Virus record (IMG/VR): IMGVR_UViG_3300042323_000949
Span: 1-24,842 of that record
Strand: one strand, 5' to 3'
DNA length: 24,842 bases
From: a virus
Part shown: positions 12,542-19,038 of the stretch, piece after piece
Position numbering within the stretch: the stretch's first letter is position 1
Layout: every line of letters begins with the position of its first letter
Translations under genes and position numbers: made by a program
Notes under the pieces: model-generated
What the model saw: the letters and a program-made list of their open reading frames with translations, nothing else
Told to the model about the DNA's origin: nothing
Databases searched by the model: none

Positions 12542-12987
12542 ACAGCATCACTTTAATTAACCCTCAACAAGCTCACGCCGCTATTTCTGCTTTATTCAAA
12601 AATCACATCAAGCCGATGACAGCAGCCGGGAACCGGCTTGAAATGGAAATTAGGTTATTTGAGGATGCGAAATCAGATCGTCAAAGGGCTTACTACCACA
12701 AGGCAGTGCTGACCGAGATAGCAAAACAAGCCAAGGTCAACGGTCAAACCTTTCCGATGGCGGTATGGAAAGAGCATTTCCGTTCTGTGTACCTTGGGTT
12801 TAAAACTGTGACATGCGTCAACCCCATGACGGGAAAAAAATCCAGGCGCAGGGTTCGTAAATCCACCGAAGACTTGGGTGTGAAGGCTTACAGCGATTTG
12901 ATTGAGAAGGTTACCGCTTTCGCGGTGACTGAGCTGGGCGTTCAGTTCCCGGAGTGGATCGACCCAGAAACCGGGGAGGTTTTGTGA
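12538..12987 (+). CDS. ninB: NinB-family recombination protein
   Basis: A 149-residue protein from a GTG at 12538 overlapping the HNH stop, with AGGG nine bases upstream. The segment RQRAYYHKAVLTEIAKQAKV followed by FPMAVWKEHFRSVYLG, and the ending FAVTELGVQFPEWIDPETGE, are characteristic of NinB (lambda Orf family). These proteins bind single-stranded DNA and SSB and help RecA or annealase loading. Its first residues (NSITLINPQQAHA) are repeated at the start of the upstream HNH gene, with all nucleotide differences in the shared eight codons being synonymous. It is full length, so the gene survived the invasion. Confidence 0.88.
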   Translation: MNSITLINPQQAHAAISALFKNHIKPMTAAGNRLEMEIRLFEDAKSDRQRAYYHKAVLTEIAKQAKVNGQTFPMAVWKEHFRSVYLGFKTVTCVNPMTGKKSRRRVRKSTEDLGVKAYSDLIEKVTAFAVTELGVQFPEWIDPETGEVL

Positions 12988-13400
12988 ATCAAAAACTCAT
13001 GCGGCACCCGGTCAGCAACAAGCCAATTTTGAGCGACGTGGTTTGTGTAGATGACTTTGGAGACATGGTTTTTGTCTGTCAGTACACAGGTGTTTTTGTG
13101 GCGGCCGGTGAAGCGATATTCATCGGCCCAGTTATGCCGAATGTGAATGGAACCTACGTATGCGCCACTGATGCCATGCCGGTGTTCAGAGCCCAAAAAA
13201 CATCCTTCAACGAGTTAGATGCAAACTGCAATATGTGTCGGCACTTGGAGCGCGCACAGAGGCCAAAAAATATTGGCGGGTTTCTTTTTGGCCGTTGCGC
13301 GAAGGGGATAGACCCAAAACTGTATTCAACGGTAGATGGCCTTAACCAGTTTCACCCAGAGGACTACATGGGCATGACGTGCTGGGAGGCTAGGGTATGA
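12984..13400 (+). CDS. Cys-rich phage protein between ninB and ninG
   Basis: A 138-residue protein. I start it at the GTG at 12984, which overlaps the ninB stop by GTGA and has GAGG upstream; the frame's earlier ATG at 12954 lies inside ninB. The C-terminal half holds the pattern CNMCRHLERAQRP, GRCAKG and MTCWEARV, four cysteines that could bind zinc or an iron-sulphur cluster. The 'CxxCxHLxR...CxxG...CWExR' layout recurs in small proteins of nin-like regions. The N-terminal half (PVSNKPILSDVVCVDDFGDM) is unremarkable. Function unknown. Confidence 0.78.
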   Translation: MNQKLMRHPVSNKPILSDVVCVDDFGDMVFVCQYTGVFVAAGEAIFIGPVMPNVNGTYVCATDAMPVFRAQKTSFNELDANCNMCRHLERAQRPKNIGGFLFGRCAKGIDPKLYSTVDGLNQFHPEDYMGMTCWEARV

Positions 13401-14029
13401 CTTTCAACCGGACCCGTTGCCCCCATTGCAGAAAGAAACTGCAGGCTGGCCAGCGCATCCACCCTGAATGCATTGACGGGTTTGCAACGTCTCAAGAGGC
13501 CAAGGCCAAGCGAGAAGAGGCCAAAAGGCTTAGGGTCGCCGCTAGGGTGGAGCGGGTAGAGGTGCGACGCCGCAAAGAGGCTATTAAAACCCGCAGTGAG
13601 TGGCTGGCCGAAGCAAAAATAACCATCCAGAAATACCGACGCCTGGAAGAACTTGCCCTCGGTAGTGGCTGCATGAGTTGTGGAAAGTCACAGCAAGAAG
13701 TCATCAAAACGGACGGATGGAAACCCGGAGGGGCTTGGGACGGCGGGCACTTTCTGAGCAAGGGCGCGCGGCCAGAGTTGGCCCTGGAGCCTTTGAACAT
13801 CTGGCTGCAATGCAAGTCTTGTAACGCAGGGTCTGGCAAGTACGCCCACAAGGGTTACACGGTCAATGCCTTGTTTGAGGCCAACCTGATAAAGCGTATC
13901 GGCATTGATCAGGTGGAGTGGCTCAAAGGCCCGCACGAACCCAAGAAATACACCGTTGATGACTTGAAAGCGTTTATTTCTCAATACCGAGAAAAACTCA
14001 AAGCACTCAAGGAGGCTGCAAGTGATTGA
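13397..14029 (+). CDS. ninG: NinG (Rap) recombination endonuclease
   Basis: A 210-residue protein overlapping its upstream neighbour by ATGA. The N-terminal CPHCRKKLQAGQRIHPECI is the zinc motif of NinG, a Lys/Arg-rich helix follows, and the nuclease core contains GCMSCGKS, GGAWDGGHFLSKGARPELAL, then NIWLQCKSCNAGSGKYAHKG. NinG/Rap resolves branched recombination intermediates in lambdoid phages. With NinB and the Bet/exonuclease pair this gives the phage a complete recombination set. The length matches the family. Confidence 0.93.
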   Translation: MTFNRTRCPHCRKKLQAGQRIHPECIDGFATSQEAKAKREEAKRLRVAARVERVEVRRRKEAIKTRSEWLAEAKITIQKYRRLEELALGSGCMSCGKSQQEVIKTDGWKPGGAWDGGHFLSKGARPELALEPLNIWLQCKSCNAGSGKYAHKGYTVNALFEANLIKRIGIDQVEWLKGPHEPKKYTVDDLKAFISQYREKLKALKEAASD

Positions 14030-14147
14030 CCACCAAGTAGCACAGGCCCTTAAACGGCTGCAGGAATTCATTAACCGTTGTGCTGGCCAGCACTTGAGAG
14101 CTATGAAAAAGACCACTGATTTACCAACCCAAAAGGAATCATCATGA
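14022..14147 (+). CDS. 41-residue protein between ninG and the DUF2829 gene
   Basis: A GTG at 14022 overlaps the ninG stop by eight bases and has a perfect AAGGAGG seven bases upstream. The frame reads MIDHQVAQALKRLQEFINRC, then AGQHLRAMKKTTD and LPTQKESS, and ends with an ATGA overlap into the next gene. Both ends follow the operon's rules, and the interval would otherwise be the only gap in this run of genes, so I consider it real. It is helical and basic with no recognisable family. Confidence 0.65.
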   Translation: MIDHQVAQALKRLQEFINRCAGQHLRAMKKTTDLPTQKESS

Positions 14148-14611
14148 AAACCTATATAGGAACCAAGATCATCAAAGCCCAGCCCATGACGCGGGCTTAT
14201 TACAACGCGCTGCGAGGCTGGACTGTGCCTGCAGATGAAAACGGCGAGGACGAGGGCTACCTTGTTGAGTACACAGATGGCGGCAAGCCAAACCACCCAC
14301 TTCATGACGGGTACATAAGCTGGAGCCCCAAGGAGCAATTTGAAGGGGCTTACCGTGCAGATTCTGGCTTGAGCTTTGGCCTGGCTCTGGAAATGCTGAA
14401 ATCCGGCTCAAAGGTAGCGCGCGCCGGGTGGAATGTGAAGGGCAATTGGATTGAATATCACACGCCTTACCCGTTTGGCCAAATACCTCGACCGGTACCT
14501 TACATCCGAATGATTTACTCGGAATGTAAAAGCTATCCCATGGGGGCCATCTTCCCGTGGGTTGCACAACAGCGCGATATGTTGGCCGACGACTGGATGG
14601 TGATCGCATGA
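14144..14611 (+). CDS. Two-domain protein with C-terminal DUF2829 (Tad2-like anti-Thoeris) domain
   Basis: A 155-residue protein. Residues 77-155 follow the DUF2829 pattern closely: SFGLALEMLKSGSKVARAGW, NVKGNWIEYHTP, a central variable loop, then PYIRMIYSECKSYPMGAIFP and WVAQQRDMLADDWMVI. Tad2 proteins of this family bind the cyclic ADP-ribose-type signal of the Thoeris system and block it. Residues 1-72 (MKTYIGTKIIKAQPMTRAYY, VEYTDGGKPN, GYISWSPKEQFEGAYR) form a second domain seen alone in many phage proteins, of unknown function. The two are fused here. Whether this protein sequesters the Thoeris signal is inference from family. It sits in the accessory part of the nin-like region. Confidence 0.85.
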   Translation: MKTYIGTKIIKAQPMTRAYYNALRGWTVPADENGEDEGYLVEYTDGGKPNHPLHDGYISWSPKEQFEGAYRADSGLSFGLALEMLKSGSKVARAGWNVKGNWIEYHTPYPFGQIPRPVPYIRMIYSECKSYPMGAIFPWVAQQRDMLADDWMVIA

Positions 14612-15126
14612 GCAACGACGCAAAACTCAATATCCATAAGCACCATTTACTGCGCGAACTGGCCAAGTTGGCTGGCTCGCGTGGCGTCCAAGTCGAAGAC
14701 GCATCCATCGAGGCTGAAATCCAAGCCAAAGGCCTGACCGCTCCCCGAGTGACGCCAGCGGATGTTGAGGCCAACATTGCCAGCGAGCACTATTTCACAG
14801 CGGGGCAGGGCTGCAGGCGCGAAATGCAGGAGAGTTCTCCACCGTATCGCGTTGATTTGCACCCATCACTCTACATGCTTACCTTCTGCGTCCTGGTTCT
14901 GGGCAACGGCTTTCTTGTAACCGGCGAGAGCGCATGCGCCAGCCCTGAGAACTTCGACGCCGAGATTGGCCGCAAGATCGCCCGAGCCAATGCAGTGCAG
15001 AAGATTTGGCCGTTGATGGGATATGCATTGAAAGAGCAGATCGATAAACACAGGTTTGATACCACGGTTGTTCCTCTGGCCAATCCCCTCGTACACCCAC
15101 TTTTCAAAACCGGGAGCGCATCTTGA
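14608..15126 (+). CDS. Gp49-family phage protein (PF13876 type)
   Basis: A 172-residue protein from the ATG at 14608 (ATGA overlap). From residue about 46 it matches the Gp49/Gp66 family: RVTPADVEANIASEHYFTAG, LTFCVLVLGNGFLVTGESAC, NFDAEIGRKIARANAVQKIW. The invariant 'TGESACxxPENFDAExGRKxAxxxA' segment makes the family call firm. The first 45 residues are an extra helical region. Gp49 proteins are very common in temperate phages, usually near replication or accessory genes, and have no established role. Confidence 0.9.
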   Translation: MSNDAKLNIHKHHLLRELAKLAGSRGVQVEDASIEAEIQAKGLTAPRVTPADVEANIASEHYFTAGQGCRREMQESSPPYRVDLHPSLYMLTFCVLVLGNGFLVTGESACASPENFDAEIGRKIARANAVQKIWPLMGYALKEQIDKHRFDTTVVPLANPLVHPLFKTGSAS

Positions 15127-15449
15127 TAAGCCCACCAACAAGAATATTTGCAGAGCGAGTGAACTTTGGCCGGCATGTGTACATCCACATGCAAACAGAG
15201 CCGAAGCCCGATAAGTATTTCGTGGCCAAGCCCGTGCAATTTGAAGGAGAGCCGGAAGATGTAGAAGCCCGGCCGCCGATGCTGCAGTTGCACCCGCCCC
15301 AAGCCCAGTTACTGATTGATGCCTTGTGGGATGTGGGTTTTCGACCAACCCAGGGTAAGCAGTCCGAGGGTCAAGTGGCGGCAACCGAGCACCACCTTAA
15401 CGACATGCGCGCCATCGTATTTGCGAAGCTGCAAGTGCCAAAGCCGTAA
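15123..15449 (+). CDS. Phage accessory protein, unknown function
   Basis: A 108-residue protein. The start is a TTG at 15123 that overlaps the preceding stop (TTGA), with GGGAG six bases upstream. The sequence (PTRIFAERVNFGRHVYIHMQ, KYFVAKPVQFEGEPEDVEAR, LHPPQAQLLIDALWDVGFRP, LNDMRAIVFAKLQ) resembles proteins found beside Gp49 genes in Burkholderiales phages. A beta-rich first half and a helical second half are suggested. No motif for catalysis or metal binding is visible. Confidence 0.75.
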   Translation: MISPPTRIFAERVNFGRHVYIHMQTEPKPDKYFVAKPVQFEGEPEDVEARPPMLQLHPPQAQLLIDALWDVGFRPTQGKQSEGQVAATEHHLNDMRAIVFAKLQVPKP

Positions 15450-15490
15450 TTACCTACAAGATGCCAGCCAAATATTGTTAAGGACCAACC

Positions 15491-16039
15491 TTGAAAATCC
15501 AAGACCGCTACGCCAGCGCAATCCATAGCTCAAATCTCAAGAGCAAGCCAGAAACGAACATGTCCGACAGTGACGTGCTTGGTGCTTACGGGTTTGCTGA
15601 CAGAAGGCTTACAAGCGGGGAGGGTCACTATCAAGAACACCCACTGGCAGCGCCATTAACGAGGCTTTTCAATGGCAGCAGGAATACCGGCGAGGTCATC
15701 GGGATATTGACGGGTTTGATATTGGACAGATCCGAGCGGATGAAGATTGGACTGTCCGAGGCTGAAACCAGGGACATGGCCAGGGTGATTCTGGGCTGGT
15801 TCAGAAGCCCAAGATGCCGGGCTTGTGGTGGACACGGGGTAAAGACTATCCGGGGCACCACGGTTTTGGGGGATAGGCGATGCAGCCCCTGCGAGGGGAC
15901 CGGGACGATCCAGATTGAGCTTTTGTACCGAGAATCCCGGCGCGAGCTGGTGCGCTGGGCGGTGGCCCGGATGGAGCAAGAATCATCCTTGGCCGGACCG
16001 GAAGCCATGAAGGCGCTTGCAAGTAGGATGGACTTGTGA
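15491..16039 (+). CDS. Zinc-knuckle protein at the Q (late antiterminator) position
   Basis: A 182-residue reading from a TTG at 15491 with AGGA six bases upstream; an in-frame ATG at 15560 has no clear site and would give 159 residues. The central motif CRACGGHGVK ... CSPCEGTG is a DnaJ-type zinc knuckle at about residues 108-138. Flanking segments (SEAETRDMARVILGWFRSPR, ELVRWAVARMEQ, GPEAMKALASRMDL) recur in proteins of the same position in related phages. It is the last gene before a promoter-like and terminator-bearing gap and the lysis cassette, where lambda places Q. An antitermination role is inferred from position and the zinc motif, not from a recognised Q family. Confidence 0.7.
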   Translation: MKIQDRYASAIHSSNLKSKPETNMSDSDVLGAYGFADRRLTSGEGHYQEHPLAAPLTRLFNGSRNTGEVIGILTGLILDRSERMKIGLSEAETRDMARVILGWFRSPRCRACGGHGVKTIRGTTVLGDRRCSPCEGTGTIQIELLYRESRRELVRWAVARMEQESSLAGPEAMKALASRMDL

Positions 16040-16280
16040 TAGCATTGCGCACGAGAACGCATTCGGTGCTGACCGTATCGCCCTCGAATCTTTGCCGAGT
16101 AGCATGGTTGCGTGCACCTGAAACTCTGAGGTCGGCAAACTCGCCCTAAATTTCTGAAAATCCTAAAAAAATAGGCGCGTGGCCCCTGCGTATGGGGCAC
16201 CATCAATTCATCCAGACACAACAAACCACCTTCGGGTGGTTTTTTCATTTCCGAGCAACCCGCATCATCCCAGGAAGCGA
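16040..16280. other. Non-coding interval before the lysis cassette
   Basis: No convincing gene on either strand. It contains a bulged GC-rich hairpin near 16178-16200 (GTGGCCCC paired with GGGGCAC) and a strong terminator at 16223-16246. In lambda this position holds the late promoter and the terminator overcome by Q. I looked for -35/-10 pairs and found none good enough to list. Confidence 0.5.
16223..16246 (+). terminator. Rho-independent terminator ahead of the late genes
   Basis: An eight-base stem AAACCACC paired with GGTGGTTT, closed by a TTCG tetraloop and followed by T residues to 16245. It lies between the Q-position gene and the holin. Late genes must either start after it or read through it, as with lambda tR'. 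Confidence 0.88.
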
Positions 16281-16415
16281 ATGGGAGGCGCACGGGCAAA
16301 TGCGCCTGTGAAACCGGCGGCTGCACCAGCCGTGATCGCCAGAGGTGCTACCGGCAGCGTCCAGCGGCCTAACCCCCGTAAGCCCGATGGGCGCACCAAT
16401 ACAGAAAGATTAATC

Positions 16416-16817
16416 ATGGCCGAACCCACATCTTCAACCGGCGCAGCCGGATTTGCCGCATTCAAACTGATGGGCGGTGCTGCCGGCATGGCAGCCGGTG
16501 GAGCAGGATTGGCCGCAATCATCGTCATGCTGATGACCCCCCCAAGGAGTCCAAGAGAGTGGGCGGTCGGGCTCATATCGACCGTCGTGGGTAGTGTTTG
16601 CGGTGGGGCTGCGCTGATCACTTACTTCGACCTGCATTACTGGATGCAGACCCCCGTGGGGCTTGTGGCCATGCTCGGACTGGTGTTCGCGTCCGGCTTA
16701 CCGGCTTGGGCGGTTGTGAGAGCTGCATTCACCTGGCTGGAAAAGCGCCGGGGTCAGGATCTGGCCGAAATGGTCGGCGATGCAAAAGAGGCATTCGCCA
16801 GGGCAATAAACAAATGA
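16416..16817 (+). CDS. Putative holin
   Basis: A 133-residue protein starting MAEPTSSTG. Three hydrophobic segments at about residues 14-41 (Gly/Ala-rich), 49-70 and 78-102 predict a three-helix holin, and the charged tail (EKRRGQDLAEMVGDAKEAFA) is typical. It is directly upstream of the endolysin, with an ATGA overlap. The ribosome binding site is weak. The same frame is open upstream to an ATG at 16281 preceded by AGGA, which would add 45 basic, Pro/Arg-rich residues. Such a longer form, if made, could act as a dual-start inhibitor as in lambda S, but family members I know begin at MAEP. Confidence 0.82.
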   Translation: MAEPTSSTGAAGFAAFKLMGGAAGMAAGGAGLAAIIVMLMTPPRSPREWAVGLISTVVGSVCGGAALITYFDLHYWMQTPVGLVAMLGLVFASGLPAWAVVRAAFTWLEKRRGQDLAEMVGDAKEAFARAINK

Positions 16818-17341
16818 CCCCACAAGACTTGGCCAGGTCAACCGGGGCACGGATTGACCGCGCGACCGCGTTTTTGCCGTTCATCCAAGCCGCGATGCTC
16901 GAGTACGACATCAACACACCCGAGCGCAAAGCCGCATTTTTAGCCCAAATCGGCCATGAGTCCGGTGGACTGCGCTGGGTGGTGGAGCTTTGGGGCCCAA
17001 CGGATGCCCAAAAGCGCTACGAAGGCCGCGCGGATCTTGGCAACACCGAGCCCGGAGACGGGTTTAAGTACCGTGGCCGTGGATTGATCCAGACCACAGG
17101 GCGCGCAAACTACAAACGCACGGGCGACGCCCTTGATGCGGACCTGATCGCAAAGCCTGAGAGGCTGGCCGAACCCGAGCTGGCCGCCAGAAGCGCGGCA
17201 TGGTTCTGGAAGGTGCACGGGCTCAATGAACTGGCCGACGTGGGCGATTTCATGCGCATTACCCGAAGGATAAACGGCGGCACCAACGGCTACGAGGACC
17301 GCCTGGCCCGGTTTGAGGTGGCAAAAGAGGTTTTCGCCTGA
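16814..17341 (+). CDS. Endolysin, glycoside hydrolase 19 (chitinase-like) family
   Basis: A 175-residue protein overlapping the holin by ATGA. The segment KAAFLAQIGHESGGLRWVVE contains the first catalytic Glu (Glu49, HESGG) with Glu58 as the likely second. Further family marks are YEGRADLGNTEPGDGFKYRG, RGLIQTTGRANY and a final INGGTNGYEDRL. GH19 endolysins cut the sugar backbone of peptidoglycan. No signal peptide or membrane segment is present, so export depends on the holin upstream. The length fits a single-domain enzyme. Confidence 0.94.
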   Translation: MTPQDLARSTGARIDRATAFLPFIQAAMLEYDINTPERKAAFLAQIGHESGGLRWVVELWGPTDAQKRYEGRADLGNTEPGDGFKYRGRGLIQTTGRANYKRTGDALDADLIAKPERLAEPELAARSAAWFWKVHGLNELADVGDFMRITRRINGGTNGYEDRLARFEVAKEVFA

Positions 17342-17823
17342 TGCCGACCTGGCTTCTCAATCCGAAAGTTTTGGCCGCGCTGGCCGCCACCCTGATCTGG
17401 GCAGGAACGCTTTACAAGGCCTACGACCTGGGTGGAGCCGAAAGCCGCGCCGAACTGAGCGACTACAAGGCCACTCAGGACCAGGCCGCTTTAGAGGCTG
17501 CCGAGGCAAACCGAGCCTTGGAGAAGGGCTACCAAACCGCAATAGGGAATCTGACAGATGCCTACATCAAAGAAAAATCTGCCGGCGCTGCTGCTGCTGG
17601 CCGTGCTGCTGACAGCCTGCGCGACCTCCAAACCACCCTTGGTAGTGCCACCAGCCCAAATTCCCAAGCCGCCAGCAGAGTTAATGGTTTCCCCGGACTT
17701 GAGTCAGAGTTACTCGGATTTTGTGCAGCAACTCTTGTCCAGTTGGCAAAAGAAGCTGACTCCTGCGAAGCCCGTTTGACCGCGCTGCAGGACTACGTCA
17801 GAGCAATCACCAAAGCGCCATGA
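17341..17823 (+). CDS. Rz: Inner-membrane spanin subunit (Rz-like, DUF2514 type)
   Basis: A 160-residue protein, TGATG overlap with the endolysin. Residues 7-25 (NPKVLAALAATLIWAGTLYK) form an N-terminal anchor, followed by a long Ala/Glu-rich helix (residues 33-100) typical of i-spanins, and a C-terminal half with two or three cysteines. The o-spanin is encoded entirely inside it in the +1 frame. The pair links inner and outer membranes and fuses them at the end of lysis. Its stop overlaps the next gene by ATGA. Confidence 0.88.
   Translation: MPTWLLNPKVLAALAATLIWAGTLYKAYDLGGAESRAELSDYKATQDQAALEAAEANRALEKGYQTAIGNLTDAYIKEKSAGAAAAGRAADSLRDLQTTLGSATSPNSQAASRVNGFPGLESELLGFCAATLVQLAKEADSCEARLTALQDYVRAITKAP
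17558..17779 (+). CDS. Rz1: Outer-membrane spanin lipoprotein (Rz1-like), nested in Rz
   Basis: A 73-residue frame inside the i-spanin gene. It has a lysine-containing start, a hydrophobic core and a lipobox LLTAC with the lipidated Cys at residue 21. The mature part is Pro-rich (PPLVVPPAQIPKPPAELM) with a short helical tail, as in Rz1 proteins. Complete nesting of the lipoprotein in the other spanin gene is the lambda arrangement and strongly supports both calls. Confidence 0.9.
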   Translation: MPTSKKNLPALLLLAVLLTACATSKPPLVVPPAQIPKPPAELMVSPDLSQSYSDFVQQLLSSWQKKLTPAKPV

Positions 17824-18401
17824 CCGCCGCAAAAACAGCCCAAAAGGCCAAAACTGCCCAAAAAACAGGCAAAACCGGCGCGTCAAAATCCCTAAAAGGC
17901 AAGCCGAGCGCATCAGGACACAATCCAGCCAAGCCAAAGCGAAGGGTTGACTGGGATGCAGTGGAGCGAGACTTTAGAACCGGCAAATTCACCTTGCGCG
18001 AGCTGGGCGACAAGTATGGGGTGACACATACGGCTGTGCGTAAGCAGTCGGTGTGTCGGGGGTGGTCCGTAGCCTCAACTCGCCAGTATTTTGAACCAAC
18101 GCACCGCGCAGACGACTACTCATCGCCCGGTTTCCTGTACGTCATTTGCATGGAAGACACCGCAGGCCAGCGATTTAGCAAGATTGGGATTGCCACTCAC
18201 CTGGAAAGCCGCATGAAGAGCCACCAGTGTTCCAGCCCGTTTGAGTTGAAGGTGGTCCTGAGTTACTTCGTGGGCAACATGCGCCGCGAGGAATCTGAAA
18301 TTCATGGGCTGTTTGCCCAAAAGCGGGTGAGGGGCGAGTGGTTTGAACTGAATCATGCGGATCTTGAGGCGATTTCCCGCAGGAGCTTGCTCAATGACTG
18401 A
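17820..18401 (+). CDS. T5orf172/MUG113 (GIY-YIG-like) nuclease with a TerS-like N-terminal HTH
   Basis: A 193-residue protein. Residues 1-40 are a Lys/Ala/Ser-rich tail. Residues 43-82 (DWDAVERDFRTGKFTLRELG, then DKYGVTHTAVRKQ) form a helix-turn-helix that matches the start of the small terminase encoded next. Residues about 104-185 match the T5orf172/MUG113 branch of GIY-YIG nucleases: GFLYVIC, KIGIA at 121-125, Arg131, Glu158/Glu160 region (REESEIHGLF) and GEWFEL at 172-177. It overlaps terS by eight bases. The protein is thus a nuclease joined to a terminase-type DNA-binding domain. It could be a homing nuclease; a role in packaging is a less likely alternative. Confidence 0.85.
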   Translation: MTAAKTAQKAKTAQKTGKTGASKSLKGKPSASGHNPAKPKRRVDWDAVERDFRTGKFTLRELGDKYGVTHTAVRKQSVCRGWSVASTRQYFEPTHRADDYSSPGFLYVICMEDTAGQRFSKIGIATHLESRMKSHQCSSPFELKVVLSYFVGNMRREESEIHGLFAQKRVRGEWFELNHADLEAISRRSLLND

Positions 18402-19038
18402 CAAGGTCACCAAAGAAGTGAAGCGTCGCGATACCGATTGGGAGGCTGTCCACCGCGACTTCAGGACTGGCAAGTTCACCGTCCGCGAGCTGGGCACGAA
18501 GTACAACATATCGCACCAAGCAGTTGCCAGGAGGTCCAAGCTACATGACTGGCAGAAAGACCTTTTGCCAGAGATCAGGGAAGCGACAAACGCGCTACTT
18601 GTCAAAAACATTGTCAACAAAGAAGTTGCCAAAGCTGGACAAGAAGTTGCCAACACCGTTTTAGCGGCTGCGGAGATAAACACGCAAGTTATTCTCAAGC
18701 ACAGGAAAGACATTGAAGCTACAAGATTAGTAGCGTCGCAGCTTCTTGCAGAGGTGGCAAACAGCAGCCTATTGGTTGAAGAACAAGAGGTTCTGGCAGC
18801 AATTTTGGCCGGTGGAAACTCTTCTGAGCCCACAGACACAAAAAAGCTTGCTGATGCGAGAAGGGTAATTCAAAAGGCGCTTGATATTGGCAACCGAGTT
18901 GGCAGCGTAAAGCTATTGGCTGACACTTTCACCAAGCTTCAAGGCGCTGAGCGCAAAGCCTTTGGACTGACCGACGTCGACGACGGCGACGACACGCCCA
19001 AGGTAACCATCAAAGACTTGACCGGTCGAAAAGACTGA
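18394..19038 (+). CDS. terS: Terminase small subunit
   Basis: A 214-residue protein with AGGAG eight bases before the ATG at 18394. Residues 11-53 are the DNA-binding HTH (DWEAVHRDFRTGKFTVRELG, TKYNISHQAVARRSKLHDW), the type seen in many small terminases. A long central helical region (about 55-150) would form the oligomer ring, and the C-terminal segment ends DGDDTPKVTIKDLTGRKD. It recognises phage DNA and hands it to the large subunit, whose ATG shares a base with this stop (TGATG). The HTH is duplicated in the preceding nuclease gene. Confidence 0.9.
   Translation: MTDKVTKEVKRRDTDWEAVHRDFRTGKFTVRELGTKYNISHQAVARRSKLHDWQKDLLPEIREATNALLVKNIVNKEVAKAGQEVANTVLAAAEINTQVILKHRKDIEATRLVASQLLAEVANSSLLVEEQEVLAAILAGGNSSEPTDTKKLADARRVIQKALDIGNRVGSVKLLADTFTKLQGAERKAFGLTDVDDGDDTPKVTIKDLTGRKD

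Noticed and set aside
16178-16200. Possible tRNA or terminator hairpin (GTGGCCCC ... GGGGCAC)
   Set aside because: The stem has a bulge, lacks a T-tract, and no anticodon or T-arm could be drawn; kept only as an unexplained hairpin.
15631-16326. 231-codon minus-strand frame across the Q-position gene
   Set aside because: It runs antisense to a gene with a zinc knuckle and a proper stop, and crosses the non-coding terminator interval.
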